Notes under the pieces: generated by a model
Told to the model about the DNA's origin: nothing
What the model saw: the letters and a program-made list of their open reading frames with translations, nothing else
The model's database searches: none
Assembly (NCBI GenBank): GCA_903937385.1
Contig: CAIZZF010000029.1
Location: 1-64,000, forward strand
Reading direction: 5' to 3'
Origin: an uncultured Holophagaceae bacterium
GTDB lineage: Bacteria; Acidobacteriota; Holophagae; Holophagales; Holophagaceae
DNA length: 64,000 bases
Shown here: piece after piece, positions 33,249 through 41,459 of the stretch
Layout: each line of letters starts with the position of its first letter
How positions within the stretch are numbered: position 1 is the stretch's first letter
Position numbers and translations under genes: made by a program

Positions 33249-33662
33249 TCAGCGGCGGACCCAGGCCAGGACCCAGAGCACGCCAAGGAGCGCCATGGCG
33301 TCGCGCTCGTCGGGGTCCATGCGCTGGTTCCGCTGGGACAGCTCTTCCGGGCCGGGGCCCCGCATCACCACCCGGTGCGTCTCCCGGGCGGGATCCTCCA
33401 GAAGCACCCAGTCCGGGGCCGTGCGGCCCACCACCGCGGCCCCGATGCGCGGGGCGCCTGCCTTCCAGCGCACCTCCAGCGGCTCCCACTGGCCGGCGTT
33501 CATCACGCGCCAGGAGCCCTCGGCGGGGAGCGCGGCCAGGTCCAGCACCGCGTCACGGTCCAGGAAGCGCACCACCAGCCGCGCCTGGGGTGGAACGATC
33601 GGTTCGGGTTTCCGGCAGCCGAGGCCCGCCAGCAGAAGGAACACCACCAGGAGCCACCGCAT
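33249..33662 (-). CDS. Hypothetical lipoprotein, 137 aa
   Basis: A small predicted lipoprotein: MRWLLVVFLLLAGLGC gives a signal peptide and Cys16, the same LLLAGLGC core as the lipoprotein at the left edge. The mature part is beta-like (QARLVVRFLDRDAVLDLAAL, GSWRVMNAGQWEPLEVRWK) and ends with a hydrophobic segment (AMALLGVLWVLAWVRR) that could be a second membrane anchor. I do not recognise the family. It lies 65 bases after the amidase stop on the same strand and may be the last gene of that unit. Confidence 0.72.
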   Translation of the reverse strand: MRWLLVVFLLLAGLGCRKPEPIVPPQARLVVRFLDRDAVLDLAALPAEGSWRVMNAGQWEPLEVRWKAGAPRIGAAVVGRTAPDWVLLEDPARETHRVVMRGPGPEELSQRNQRMDPDERDAMALLGVLWVLAWVRR

Positions 33663-33727
33663 CGGATCCTCCGCCTTTCATTCTGGTGTCTTTTCAGGCA
33701 CGCGAAAGGTGCGTTCCAGGGGGAGCG

Positions 33728-35392
33728 CTATTTCCGGTAGTAGGCCCGGATCGCGTCCACCACGGCCCCCGCGTAGCGCTCCCGGAACCCGGGGTCCCTC
33801 AGGTTGGCGGCGTCCTCTTCGTTGGTGAGGTTTGCCACTTCGATGAGCACCTTGGTGGCGCCGGTGCTGTAGCGGATGACCGCCGGCACCCACTTCCCGC
33901 CGCTCCGGTGGATGACGTTCCGGATGGGGCGATTGGCGTGGATGGGGATGCGGTCCTGCTCCAGGGCCTTCAGCAGGGCCTCGGAGAACTGGCGGCTGCG
34001 CGCCTCGCCCTGCAGCTTCTCCTTGCCCGAGAAGGTGACCCGGCCTGAGCGCTTGCCTTCGGCCACGTTCCCGGTCGAACGGCCGCCCAGCCCGAAGCTG
34101 GAGGGCACCAGGGCCGCGCCGGGCACGTAGATCATCGTGCCCCGGGCTGAGGGGTGCAGGCTGTCGGCGTGGAAGCTCAGGAAGAGGGTCTTCTGGGCAT
34201 CGCCGTTGGCCTTCCGGAAGCTGGCGAAGCGGTCATTGGACAGCACCCAGCGCAGGTGGACGCTCACCGCCGAGGGGCTCTCCCCGTCCACTGCGAAGGG
34301 CGGCGTGGTGAGGATCTCCGCCGCGCGGCTGGGGGTGCGGATCTCTTCGCGGTTGCGGAAGCCAAGCCCCGGGTAGCGGATGGTGCTGCTCACCTGGGCA
34401 TCCGTCTCCTGCTCCAGGAGGCGACGCACCCGCATGGAGATGTCGTAGACGAAGTCGGATTCCCAGATGCCGTTGGCCCGGGCGCCGGGATCCACGCCGC
34501 CGTGGCCCGCGTCGAGGACGATGCAGACGCCCTTGAGCTTGGGCCCCGCGTCCACGCGGACCGTGCGCCGCACCTCGGCGCGGACCTCCCGCTCCTCGGC
34601 GAGCTCGGAGCTGCCCTCGGACTGGAAGGGGTCAGCCAGGTAGGCGAGCGGGATCTTGATGAGCTGGCCGGGCTGGATGCTGCGGACGTCCTCGATGCCG
34701 CTGCGGCGGGCGATGAGGTCCGCCAGCTCGCTCACGCCCTTGGGGTCCACGCGGTCGGTGTAGCGGATGACCACGCTCGAATAGAGAGCCTCGCCCTTGC
34801 GGAGGCGGTAGGCCGCGTACTTCCCGAGACCATCCTCACCGAAGGAGAGCAGCGCACGGTAGGCCGCCACACGGGCCTCGTCGTCGAGGGCGTCCTCGGG
34901 CTGGGAGCGGTCCGGGGTCCGGCCGGGGCCGCCAAGATCCGCCGAGAGCAGGCTCCGCGGGATGCGCCAGAGGTCCCCCTCCCGCAGCTTCTCGGGCAGT
35001 TCGGGGTTCTCCGCCATGAGCCGGTCGTAGTTCTGGCCGTGCCCGGTGAAGAGGGCTGCGAGGGTCCACACGGACTCGACCTCGGGGTGACTGACCCGGT
35101 GCCGGACCTCGTCCTGGCGCCACTGGTCCTGGGGGAACAGGGCCGCCAGGGACCACCGCTTGCCCTCGGGACTCAGGGCCTCGAAGGCGACCCAGCCGCT
35201 GGCGTCCGCGCCCTTCGCCAGGAAGGCCCGGGGCAGTGCCTTGCCTTCGACACTCAGGCCCCGGCGGAACTGGAGCCGCAGGAGGATGGGGCGGCCCTCG
35301 GGGGTGCGGGCCTGGGCCAGCACGGGCGGGGGTTCCTGCACCGCGGGAGCGGCGAACAGGGCGGGCAGGAACAGGAGGCTCAGGCCTCCCAC
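33728..35392 (-). CDS. N-acetylmuramoyl-L-alanine amidase with LysM-like region
   Basis: Amidase_3 family cell-wall hydrolase that cleaves the lactyl-peptide bond. The catalytic domain (about residues 280-554) has zinc ligands in LDAGHGGVDPGARANG, the Glu of IWESDFVYDIS, the His of LFLSFHADS and the catalytic Glu in KVLIEVANLTNEEDA. Upstream are two LysM-like segments (LMAENPELPEKLREGDLWRI and LADLIARRSGIEDVRSIQPG). The start is uncertain: GTG 35392 gives a hydrophobic leader GGLSLLFLPALFAAPA but few positive charges, and overlaps the upstream gene by 13 bases. Probably periplasmic, for cell separation or recycling. Confidence 0.88.
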   Translation of the reverse strand: MGGLSLLFLPALFAAPAVQEPPPVLAQARTPEGRPILLRLQFRRGLSVEGKALPRAFLAKGADASGWVAFEALSPEGKRWSLAALFPQDQWRQDEVRHRVSHPEVESVWTLAALFTGHGQNYDRLMAENPELPEKLREGDLWRIPRSLLSADLGGPGRTPDRSQPEDALDDEARVAAYRALLSFGEDGLGKYAAYRLRKGEALYSSVVIRYTDRVDPKGVSELADLIARRSGIEDVRSIQPGQLIKIPLAYLADPFQSEGSSELAEEREVRAEVRRTVRVDAGPKLKGVCIVLDAGHGGVDPGARANGIWESDFVYDISMRVRRLLEQETDAQVSSTIRYPGLGFRNREEIRTPSRAAEILTTPPFAVDGESPSAVSVHLRWVLSNDRFASFRKANGDAQKTLFLSFHADSLHPSARGTMIYVPGAALVPSSFGLGGRSTGNVAEGKRSGRVTFSGKEKLQGEARSRQFSEALLKALEQDRIPIHANRPIRNVIHRSGGKWVPAVIRYSTGATKVLIEVANLTNEEDAANLRDPGFRERYAGAVVDAIRAYYRK

Positions 35393-35940
35393 GGCGCGTC
35401 GCTTCCGGCCTCGTCCGCAGCCAGGGCTTCCCCAGAGCGTCCGGCCAGGACCCAGGCCCGCAGCTGTTCCTGCAGGGCGGCGGGGTCCCCGGAGCGCTCC
35501 CGGAGGAACAGCTTCAGGCGGCGCTCCAGGTGGCCGGCGCCCTCCTCCAAGAGGAAGAGCCGGTCGTGGAGCCGCTCGTGGGGGGCCTTGCCGGTGCTGG
35601 CGGGCAGCTTCAGCGTGCCCATGTCGAGGGTGGCCGCGTTGATGGTGAACACCCACTCCAGGTCTCCCGAGAGGATCCGGAGCTTCATCTTCGCCGGGCG
35701 CATGCCACGGCTGAGGGCTTCGAAGGCCTCGCGGCTCTCGGAAGGATTGCCCTTGCGCAGGGAGATCTCTTTCACCTCGCCGCGCTCGGAGGCCAGCTGG
35801 ATGGCGTCATCCACGAAGCAGCCGGAGCCGTCGCCATCCTCGCCGCTGGCGCCGCCTTCGGTCATGCTGCGCATCCACAGCCAGAGGAGGAATTCCTCCC
35901 CCAGGAAGCGGCCCTGTTCCAATAGCTCTAGAGGCTTCAC
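35380..35940 (-). CDS. Hypothetical protein, possible C-terminal partner of RdgC-like protein
   Basis: A 186-residue soluble protein starting with GTG at 35940, two bases past the upstream stop. The opening LLEQGRFLGEEFLLWLWMRS is followed by an acidic insertion and the segment GCFVDDAIQLASERGEVKEI, then RPAKMKLRILSGDLEWVFTI and ATLDMGTLKLPA. By eye this resembles the C-terminal half of proteobacterial RdgC (EEAELKSLLED to LKLALDWQQRIQFV and DDGSLKRLKF). The upstream gene resembles the N-terminal half. Together they would be a split RdgC. The reading is tentative. Confidence 0.6.
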   Translation of the reverse strand: MKPLELLEQGRFLGEEFLLWLWMRSMTEGGASGEDGDGSGCFVDDAIQLASERGEVKEISLRKGNPSESREAFEALSRGMRPAKMKLRILSGDLEWVFTINAATLDMGTLKLPASTGKAPHERLHDRLFLLEEGAGHLERRLKLFLRERSGDPAALQEQLRAWVLAGRSGEALAADEAGSDAPWEA

Positions 35941-35941
35941 C

Positions 35942-36553
35942 TCAGGCCTCCTCGAGTTCGAGATCCAGCGGATCCAGGGCCATCAACGCTTCCACGGACA
36001 GGTCCGGACAGAGCCGGCCCGACAGCACCAGGGGCGCCAGGGGATGGATCTCGCAGCCGAAGGACTTGATGAACAGGCTCGACAGCACGCCCTGCGCCTT
36101 CGCGGAGGACGCGGTGGTCCAGAGGATGCCGCCCTTCAGGTCCCAGGCCACCTCGATGACCTTGGGGGTGGGCAGGACCTTGCGCAGCAGCTCGACCTTC
36201 ACTTCATCCGCGAGGGAGATCCGGGCCTCCTTGCCGACGAAGGTGAGGTCGCGCTCCTTCTGCAGAGCCTGGAGCCGCAGGTCCACATGGGCCTTCAGCA
36301 GCATGGACGGCACGCGCCGCGTGTCGATGCGCAGGGCGAAGACCGCGAACCGCTCCTGGCTGACCCAGTTCTCATCCGGGGGCGTGATCAGCGGATTCCG
36401 CCAGTCGCACCAGCCCACGCGCTCTTCCTCGAGCCCGTCCATGAAGGGGCGGAACTGGTCCTGCTCCAGGCCGGCCTGCAGGTCCTTCTCATCCGGCACC
36501 GGCCCCATGACCAGAAAGCGTTTAAGGGACACCGTCCCCTGCAGGATGCTCAT
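35942..36553 (-). CDS. RdgC-like recombination-associated protein
   Basis: A 203-residue protein related to RdgC, which in proteobacteria binds double-stranded DNA as a ring and restrains RecA. Supporting segments: VSLKRFLVMGPVP, ERVGWCDWRNPL (RdgC GWVPP-like position), RFAVFALRIDTRRVPSMLLK, FVGKEARISLADEVKVELLR, VLPTPKVIEVAWDLKGGILW and TTASSAKAQGVLSSLF with the conserved ASAK-type motif. It lacks the usual C-terminal third, which may be supplied by the next gene. The ATG at 36553 overlaps the PP2C stop (ATGA), so it is co-translated with the phosphatase. Confidence 0.72.
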   Translation of the reverse strand: MSILQGTVSLKRFLVMGPVPDEKDLQAGLEQDQFRPFMDGLEEERVGWCDWRNPLITPPDENWVSQERFAVFALRIDTRRVPSMLLKAHVDLRLQALQKERDLTFVGKEARISLADEVKVELLRKVLPTPKVIEVAWDLKGGILWTTASSAKAQGVLSSLFIKSFGCEIHPLAPLVLSGRLCPDLSVEALMALDPLDLELEEA

Positions 36554-37470
36554 GATGCACCGCCCTTGAAAAATGCACGGAACCGGTCCCAGAACCCGCG
36601 CTCGACCCGGTCGGGATCCAGGGGCTTGAGGCCTGTGGGCTCGCCCGGTTTCGGAAGCGGCAGAGCCGGATCCTGGAACAAGAGCAGAACGCCCGTGATG
36701 TTGTCCCGGCCACCCGAATCAAGGGCCGCCTCCACCAGCAGCTCGAGGCCCCGCTGGGGCGTTGCGCCCCGGCTCAGCAGGGCGAGCAGCTGGTGGTTGG
36801 GCACCTCACCATGGAGGCCGTCGGAGCAGAGGAGCAGCTGATCCCCGCGGCGCAGGGGCAGCCGGGCCACCCCCACCCGCAGCGCCTGGGGCGAGCCCAG
36901 GGCCTGGGTGATCATGTTGCGCTGGGGATGGACACGAGCCTGCTCGAGCGTGAGGGTGCCCTGGGCCACGAGGTCGTTGACCAGAGTCTGGTCTTCGGTG
37001 AGCTGATGCAGCTGGCCTCCCCGCACGAGGTAGGCCCGGGAGTCGCCGACCTGGGCGAGGTAGGCGCAGCCGTTCCAGAGCACAGCGGCCGTGAGGGTCG
37101 AGCCCATGCCCCGCACGGTGCGGTCGTCGTCGGAGTAGCGCAGCACCGCAGCACTGGCCTGCGTGACAGCCGTCCGGAGGGCATGGATCAGCTGCAGTTC
37201 CTGTCGGCCACCAACTCCCAGCTGACCCCAGTGGCCGAAGAGAAAGAGCGAGACCGCAGCCAGGCCTTCATGGCTGGCTACCTCGCCCGCCGCAGCGCCG
37301 CCCATGCCATCCGCCACCGCCACGAGCAGGCCCGGCTCGCCCACCTTCAGGGGGCGGACGGGGCCATTGAGGATGGGCTCATCGCCATCCAGCGCGCTCA
37401 CCAGGTAAGCGTCCTCGTTGTTCTTCCGGACCTTGCCCGGATGCGTGATGGCGGCGTAGTCGATGAGCAT
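36550..37470 (-). CDS. PP2C-type serine/threonine protein phosphatase
   Basis: A 306-residue PPM/PP2C phosphatase. Metal and catalytic motifs: HPGKVRKNNEDAYLVSAL, LVAVADGMGGAAAGEVAS, GMGSTLTAAVLW, AQVGDSRAYLVRGG, LLCSDGLHGEV and SGGRDNITGVLLLF. It dephosphorylates Ser/Thr-phosphorylated proteins; no Hanks-type kinase is in the window. I start at ATG 37470 (MLIDYAAITHPGK), since the longer TTG start at 37515 adds a non-conserved proline-rich leader. The C-terminal 50 residues are a proline-rich linker and basic helix (FWDRFRAFFKGG). It heads a unit with the RdgC-like pair and the amidase. Confidence 0.93.
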   Translation of the reverse strand: MLIDYAAITHPGKVRKNNEDAYLVSALDGDEPILNGPVRPLKVGEPGLLVAVADGMGGAAAGEVASHEGLAAVSLFLFGHWGQLGVGGRQELQLIHALRTAVTQASAAVLRYSDDDRTVRGMGSTLTAAVLWNGCAYLAQVGDSRAYLVRGGQLHQLTEDQTLVNDLVAQGTLTLEQARVHPQRNMITQALGSPQALRVGVARLPLRRGDQLLLCSDGLHGEVPNHQLLALLSRGATPQRGLELLVEAALDSGGRDNITGVLLLFQDPALPLPKPGEPTGLKPLDPDRVERGFWDRFRAFFKGGAS

Positions 37471-37558
37471 GGCGCAGGAAGGCCCCGGGGATTGGGCTGG
37501 TTGGGGGGACGTCAAGGAGGCCCTTTCCGTTCATCATAGCGGGAGGAGACTCAAATCC

Positions 37559-38428
37559 ATGACCGAAGGCCCCCTCGCGATTCTCGGACCCGGCACCCTG
37601 GGACTCTCCCTGGCCCAGTGGGCCGCGGAGTGTGGCCTGGAGACCCGCCTGCTGGGTCGGGATCACCGGCACGCCGAGGCGGGACGCCTGGCGATCCAGC
37701 GCCGCTGGGACCAGGCTGCCGCCAAGGGGCGCCTGAGCCCTGAGGCGCGCCGGGACGCGGAAGACCGCCTCTCGGCCCACCCCTTTGCCCCGGAGGCCCT
37801 GGAGGGTGTCAGCGCCTTCCTGGAGGCCCTTCCCGAGGACCCAGGCCTCAAGGGCCCTGCCCTGGCCCGCGCCGCCGGCTGGGCGGCCCCGGAGCTCCTG
37901 CTGCTCTCCGGGACCTCCTCCCTGCGGATTTCCAGCCTGGCCCTGGCCGCGGGGCTGCCGGACCGCCTCGTGGGCTTCCACCTCTTCGTGCCCGTGCCCC
38001 GGATGGCCGTCGTGGAGATGGGCGTGGCGCCCGGCACCCCGGAGCGGCTGGTGGCGCGGACCCGCGCCCTGGGCCACGCCCTCCGCAAGCGGGTCGTGCA
38101 GGTCCGGGACCAGCCGGGCTTCGCAGCGGCACGCATGGCCCTTGCCCAGGGCCTCGAGGCCATGCGGCTGCTGGAGGATGGCGTGGCCTCGGCGGAGGAC
38201 CTGGACGCCCTTATGACGCTCGGCTACGGCCATCCCGTGGGTCCCCTGGAGCTGTCGGACCGGATCGGACTGGACCTCCGCCTGCGGATCGCCGAGGGGC
38301 TGGCAGAGTCGGGCGAGGAGCGCTTCCGGCCCCCCGGGATCCTGGTGTCCAAGGCCGCAGAAGGCTCGCTCGGACTCAAGCGCGGCGGCGGCTTCTTCCC
38401 GTGGGATGCCCAGGGGAGGCGCGCATGA
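37559..38428 (+). CDS. 3-hydroxyacyl-CoA dehydrogenase
   Basis: A 289-residue short-form hydroxyacyl-CoA (hydroxybutyryl-CoA) dehydrogenase acting in beta-oxidation or butyrate-type metabolism with NAD(P). The Rossmann motif is LAILGPGTLGLSLAQWA at about residues 6-22. The catalytic region is LVGFHLFVPVPRMAVVEMG (His-Pro position altered to F-x-P-V-P), then RDQPGFAAARMALAQGLEA, and the C-terminal domain shows LMTLGYGHPVGPLELSDRIGLD. The ATG at 37559 follows GGGAGGAG. Its stop overlaps a 50-residue membrane protein gene (ATGA). The window thiolase at 53.6 kb could act in the same route. Confidence 0.88.
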   Translation: MTEGPLAILGPGTLGLSLAQWAAECGLETRLLGRDHRHAEAGRLAIQRRWDQAAAKGRLSPEARRDAEDRLSAHPFAPEALEGVSAFLEALPEDPGLKGPALARAAGWAAPELLLLSGTSSLRISSLALAAGLPDRLVGFHLFVPVPRMAVVEMGVAPGTPERLVARTRALGHALRKRVVQVRDQPGFAAARMALAQGLEAMRLLEDGVASAEDLDALMTLGYGHPVGPLELSDRIGLDLRLRIAEGLAESGEERFRPPGILVSKAAEGSLGLKRGGGFFPWDAQGRRA

Positions 38429-38577
38429 CCAACCTCCAGCTGGTCCTCGCAGCCGCCGTGACCCTCTTCGTGATCTATGTCGCATATCAGCTCGGAAAGG
38501 TGCTGCTGCGGGTCTTCGTCGGCCTCGCCGCCCTGGCTCTGTTAAGCTGGGTGCTCTGGAAATTCTTCCTGTCCTGA
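38425..38577 (+). CDS. Small membrane protein, 50 aa
   Basis: A 50-codon frame starting in the ATGA overlap with the dehydrogenase stop. The product is almost wholly hydrophobic: LQLVLAAAVTLFVIYVAYQL then a GKVLLRVF hinge and VGLAALALLSWVLWKFFL, consistent with a helical hairpin of two membrane segments. The coupling, in-frame hydrophobic pattern and clean stop make it a likely real gene. Its function is unknown. The zinc-ribbon gene follows after 24 bases, so three genes appear co-transcribed. Confidence 0.7.
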   Translation: MTNLQLVLAAAVTLFVIYVAYQLGKVLLRVFVGLAALALLSWVLWKFFLS

Positions 38578-38601
38578 CCCCAGCCTTCTCGAGGAGCAAG
38601 C

Positions 38602-38802
38602 ATGGCCGCCATCTCCTGCACCCACTGCGGCGCCGATCTGACCGCCCCCCAGAGCGTGCGCATCGCCGAGTACCACTTTGGACACATGGAGAAGGTGGAC
38701 GAGGATCCGGGCTTCAAGTACCACATGGAGCAGTCCGACAACTTCACCCTGCTCTGTAACAGCTGCAAGCGCCTGGTGCGCACCCTGCCCATCGCCAAGT
38801 AG
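38602..38802 (+). CDS. Small zinc-ribbon-like protein, 66 aa
   Basis: A 66-residue protein with two CxxC knuckles: CTHCGADL at residues 6-13 and LLCNSCKRLV near residues 50-59, spaced as a zinc ribbon with a 40-residue insert (YHFGHMEKVDEDPGFKYHME). The ATG at 38602 has GAGGAGC upstream. Function unknown; such small ribbons often bind nucleic acid or ribosomes. It is the last gene before a strong bidirectional terminator shared with pilQ. Confidence 0.75.
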   Translation: MAAISCTHCGADLTAPQSVRIAEYHFGHMEKVDEDPGFKYHMEQSDNFTLLCNSCKRLVRTLPIAK

Positions 38803-38812
38803 TTTCCCTTTT

Positions 38813-38859
38813 CCCACCCATAAAAACGGCCCCGATTCGGGGCCGTTTTTATGGGTGGG
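38813..38859. terminator. Bidirectional terminator between zinc-ribbon gene and pilQ
   Basis: Two 21-base arms form a perfect stem around GATTC. The core CCCATAAAAACGGCCCC reads with an A-run on one strand and a T-run on the other, suited to ending transcription from both sides. It separates convergent genes. Confidence 0.93.
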
Positions 38860-38866
38860 ATCCCGC

Positions 38867-41011
38867 CTACTGGCGGAGAATCCGAGGAGTGATGAAGATC
38901 AGCAGCTCCGCGTTCTTCTCTTGCTTCGTGTCCTTGCGGAAGAGGAAGCCGATGATCGGCAGCTTTGCCAGGAAGGGCACACCGGCAGTACCTACGGTGG
39001 AGTTGGTGATGTAGACGCCACCCAGCACGGCCGTTCCGCCGTCCCGGACCAACATCTGCGTCTCCAGAGCCTTCCGGAGGATGGTGGGGGTGCCGTTTAC
39101 GGTGCGGCTGAAGTCGGCCTCGGCCTTCTCCAGCTTGATGTCCATGATGATGGTGCCCTCGTTGGTGATCTGGGGCGTGACATCCAGCTGCAGGTTCGCA
39201 TCGATGAACGACACGGTGATGGCGCCGCCCTGGGCTCCGCCCTGCTGGGTCGGATAGGGGATCTTCTCGCCGCTCAGGATGGTGGCCTTCTTGTTGTTCT
39301 GGGTCACGATCTTGGGTGAGGACACGATCTTCACGGTGCCTTCGCTCTCCAGGGCCTGCAGGACCGCGTTGATGCTGAAGCGGTTGCTGAGGAAGGAGAG
39401 CCAGAGCTGACCGGCGGGAGCAGCGAGGGAGGTCACCCCGTCCATGCCCGGAGCCCAGCCAACGGCACCTTGCTGGCCGGAGGCCGGCCTGCTGAGGCCC
39501 GTGGTGCCATTCCAGAAGGGAGCCGTGGTGCCCACCCAGGGAGCGGTGCTGGAGGAGCCACTGCTGGAGGTGCCACCGCTCAGGGCCACATCACCATTGT
39601 TGGAGGTGGGCCACTTGACGCCAAACTGGCGCTGCCAGTCCTTGTTGGCCTCGACCACCCGGGCTTCGATCTGCACCTGCTGGATCTGCACGTCGAGAGT
39701 CTGGATGAGGTCTTCGATGACTGGCAGCCGCTGGGGCAGGTCGGTGATGATCAGGGTGTTGGTGCGCTCATCCAGGATGGCGGAGCCGCGCTTGGAGAGC
39801 ATGTCCTTGAGAATCCTCTGGACATCGCCAACCTTCGCGTAGGACAGGGGTCGGGTGACGGTCTGCAGCTCACCGGCCAGGGCCTTGATCTCGTCCAGCT
39901 TCTTGCGCTCTTCCTCTTCCCGCTGAAGCTTGTCCACCTTGGCGACGCGGAGCACGCCATTCTGGATCTCCTTGCCCAGACCCGAGTTCTTGAGGACGAC
40001 ATCAAGCACCTGGTCCCAGGGGGTGTCCGTGAACTTGAAGCCGGCGCTGCCCTGCACCTCAGGGTCCATGACCAGGTTGAGCTTGCCGGTGTCCGCGAGG
40101 ATCCGAATGAAATCGCGGATCTCGGTGTTCTGCAGATCGATGGTGATCTTGGACCCGGAATACTTGGTCTGGCTCTCACCCAGGGTGCGGCTCGAGGACC
40201 GACTCGGGGCGGCAGCTCGGGGCTTCTCCGGCTCGGGGACCTGCACCGCGTCCGGAGTAGCGACCGGCAGGGCCGTGACCGCGGCCACCTGAGGCAGCAG
40301 CTGGAAGGCTCCGCCGACGGAGGGGAGTGGCGCCAGGGGCTTCAGGGCAACCACCTTCGGCTCGGCGACGACAGGAGCCACCGGCACGGTCACGATCGGC
40401 GGCGCGACTTCGGCAACTTCAACGGGGGCAGGCTTGGGCAAGACCACAGGAGCAGGGGCGGGTGCTGGAGCCGCCTCAAAGGATGCCAGCAGCGAGACCA
40501 CCTCGGAGGCGGTCGGGGCTGACACAGGAGCCTGGGGACGGCTGGTGGGCTCAAAGCGGGCCTGCACGCGGCCTTCACCGGGGGTCAGGAGCAGCTGGAC
40601 GCCATCGGCCGTGAGTTCCACGACAACCTGGGTGCCGGGAGCGACCTCGAGGACCATCCGGGTCACCGGCTTCGGTTCCGGTGTGAACTGAGCGAGCCGC
40701 ACCTTATGGATCAGGGGGTGCGTCAGCAGGTTCAGATCCTGCCGGGTCACTGCGGTGCCCCGGTCGACACCGGGCAGGTCGACCACCACCCGGGCCGGGT
40801 TCGGCAGCACCTGGACGCCGGGCTTGGCGATCAGGCCGGCCACGCGGAGCAGGACCCTGGCCCCGTCCCGGTCGGCCTCAAGTGCAGCGGACATCAGGGT
40901 GGCCTTGCGGACGGCCGTCTCCAGGGCGGGCGATGCATGGAGGGATCCCGGGTGGATCCCCGCCAGGACCACGCCCCCTGCCACCAGCAAGGAACTCAGG
41001 CGAGCATTCAT
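38867..41011 (-). CDS. pilQ: Type IV pilus secretin PilQ
   Basis: A 714-residue outer-membrane secretin through which the pilus emerges. The signal peptide (SSLLVAGGVVLAGIHPGSLHA) is followed by an AMIN domain (about 40-140, VLLRVAGLIAKPGVQVLPNP), a long Pro/Val/Ala-rich linker (150-290), STN and N-domains (ITIDLQNTEIRDFIRILADT; LSYAKVGDVQRILKDMLS; NTLIITDLPQRLPVIEDLIQ), a Ser/Gly-rich loop and the secretin core (VQIEARVVEANKDWQRQFGV; VSSPKIVTQNNKKATILSGE; VRDGGTAVLGGVYITN; PIIGFLFRKDTKQEKNAELL). Last gene of pilMNOPQ; the start overlaps pilP by ATGA. Confidence 0.96.
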   Translation of the reverse strand: MNARLSSLLVAGGVVLAGIHPGSLHASPALETAVRKATLMSAALEADRDGARVLLRVAGLIAKPGVQVLPNPARVVVDLPGVDRGTAVTRQDLNLLTHPLIHKVRLAQFTPEPKPVTRMVLEVAPGTQVVVELTADGVQLLLTPGEGRVQARFEPTSRPQAPVSAPTASEVVSLLASFEAAPAPAPAPVVLPKPAPVEVAEVAPPIVTVPVAPVVAEPKVVALKPLAPLPSVGGAFQLLPQVAAVTALPVATPDAVQVPEPEKPRAAAPSRSSSRTLGESQTKYSGSKITIDLQNTEIRDFIRILADTGKLNLVMDPEVQGSAGFKFTDTPWDQVLDVVLKNSGLGKEIQNGVLRVAKVDKLQREEEERKKLDEIKALAGELQTVTRPLSYAKVGDVQRILKDMLSKRGSAILDERTNTLIITDLPQRLPVIEDLIQTLDVQIQQVQIEARVVEANKDWQRQFGVKWPTSNNGDVALSGGTSSSGSSSTAPWVGTTAPFWNGTTGLSRPASGQQGAVGWAPGMDGVTSLAAPAGQLWLSFLSNRFSINAVLQALESEGTVKIVSSPKIVTQNNKKATILSGEKIPYPTQQGGAQGGAITVSFIDANLQLDVTPQITNEGTIIMDIKLEKAEADFSRTVNGTPTILRKALETQMLVRDGGTAVLGGVYITNSTVGTAGVPFLAKLPIIGFLFRKDTKQEKNAELLIFITPRILRQ

Positions 41012-41451
41012 CGTTTACCCTCCTCACGCTTGAACGTCTTCGTGACCGTACGGAAGACCGAACGGTTGGTCGTATTCAATTCCCACTGATGGAAGCTGAT
41101 TGACTTGTCAGTGATGGCGGTAATCTCGGCATCCCGGAACCGGTGACCGACAGGCAGCCAGCGGACGTTGCCACGGCTGTCCGAGATGATCGCGAAGCTC
41201 TTGCCGTCCTTGCGGATCATGCCCTTGACTGCCACGTCGTCCAGGATGTCCTGGGCATCAACGGGCCGATCATCTCGCGGAGCAGAAAAGGGGTCCCGCA
41301 GCATGGTGGGCTTGTAGGGCGTGGCCTTGATGATGCCCACATCCTCGACAGGTGCCGCAGCAGGGGCGGGAACCGGCACGGGTCCCCCAGGAGCCTGGGC
41401 AAGCAGGACGGAGCAAAAGAGCAGGGTGAGGGGGAGGGTTCGTCGAGTCAT
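41008..41451 (-). CDS. pilP: Type IV pilus assembly lipoprotein-like protein PilP
   Basis: A 147-residue PilP, which links the PilNO inner-membrane complex to the PilQ secretin. A hydrophobic signal (MTRRTLPLTLLFCSVLLAQ) is followed by a Pro/Ala-rich linker, the conserved YKPTMLRDPFSAP motif, and the beta domain VAVKGMIRKDGKSFAIISDS, RGNVRWLPVGHRFRDAEI. Unlike many PilPs there is no canonical lipobox; Cys14 lies in LLFCSV. The ATG at 41451 is taken as the start because it begins the signal peptide; a longer frame overlaps pilO. The stop overlaps pilQ. Confidence 0.92.
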   Translation of the reverse strand: MTRRTLPLTLLFCSVLLAQAPGGPVPVPAPAAAPVEDVGIIKATPYKPTMLRDPFSAPRDDRPVDAQDILDDVAVKGMIRKDGKSFAIISDSRGNVRWLPVGHRFRDAEITAITDKSISFHQWELNTTNRSVFRTVTKTFKREEGKR

Positions 41452-41459
41452 AGGCGGCC

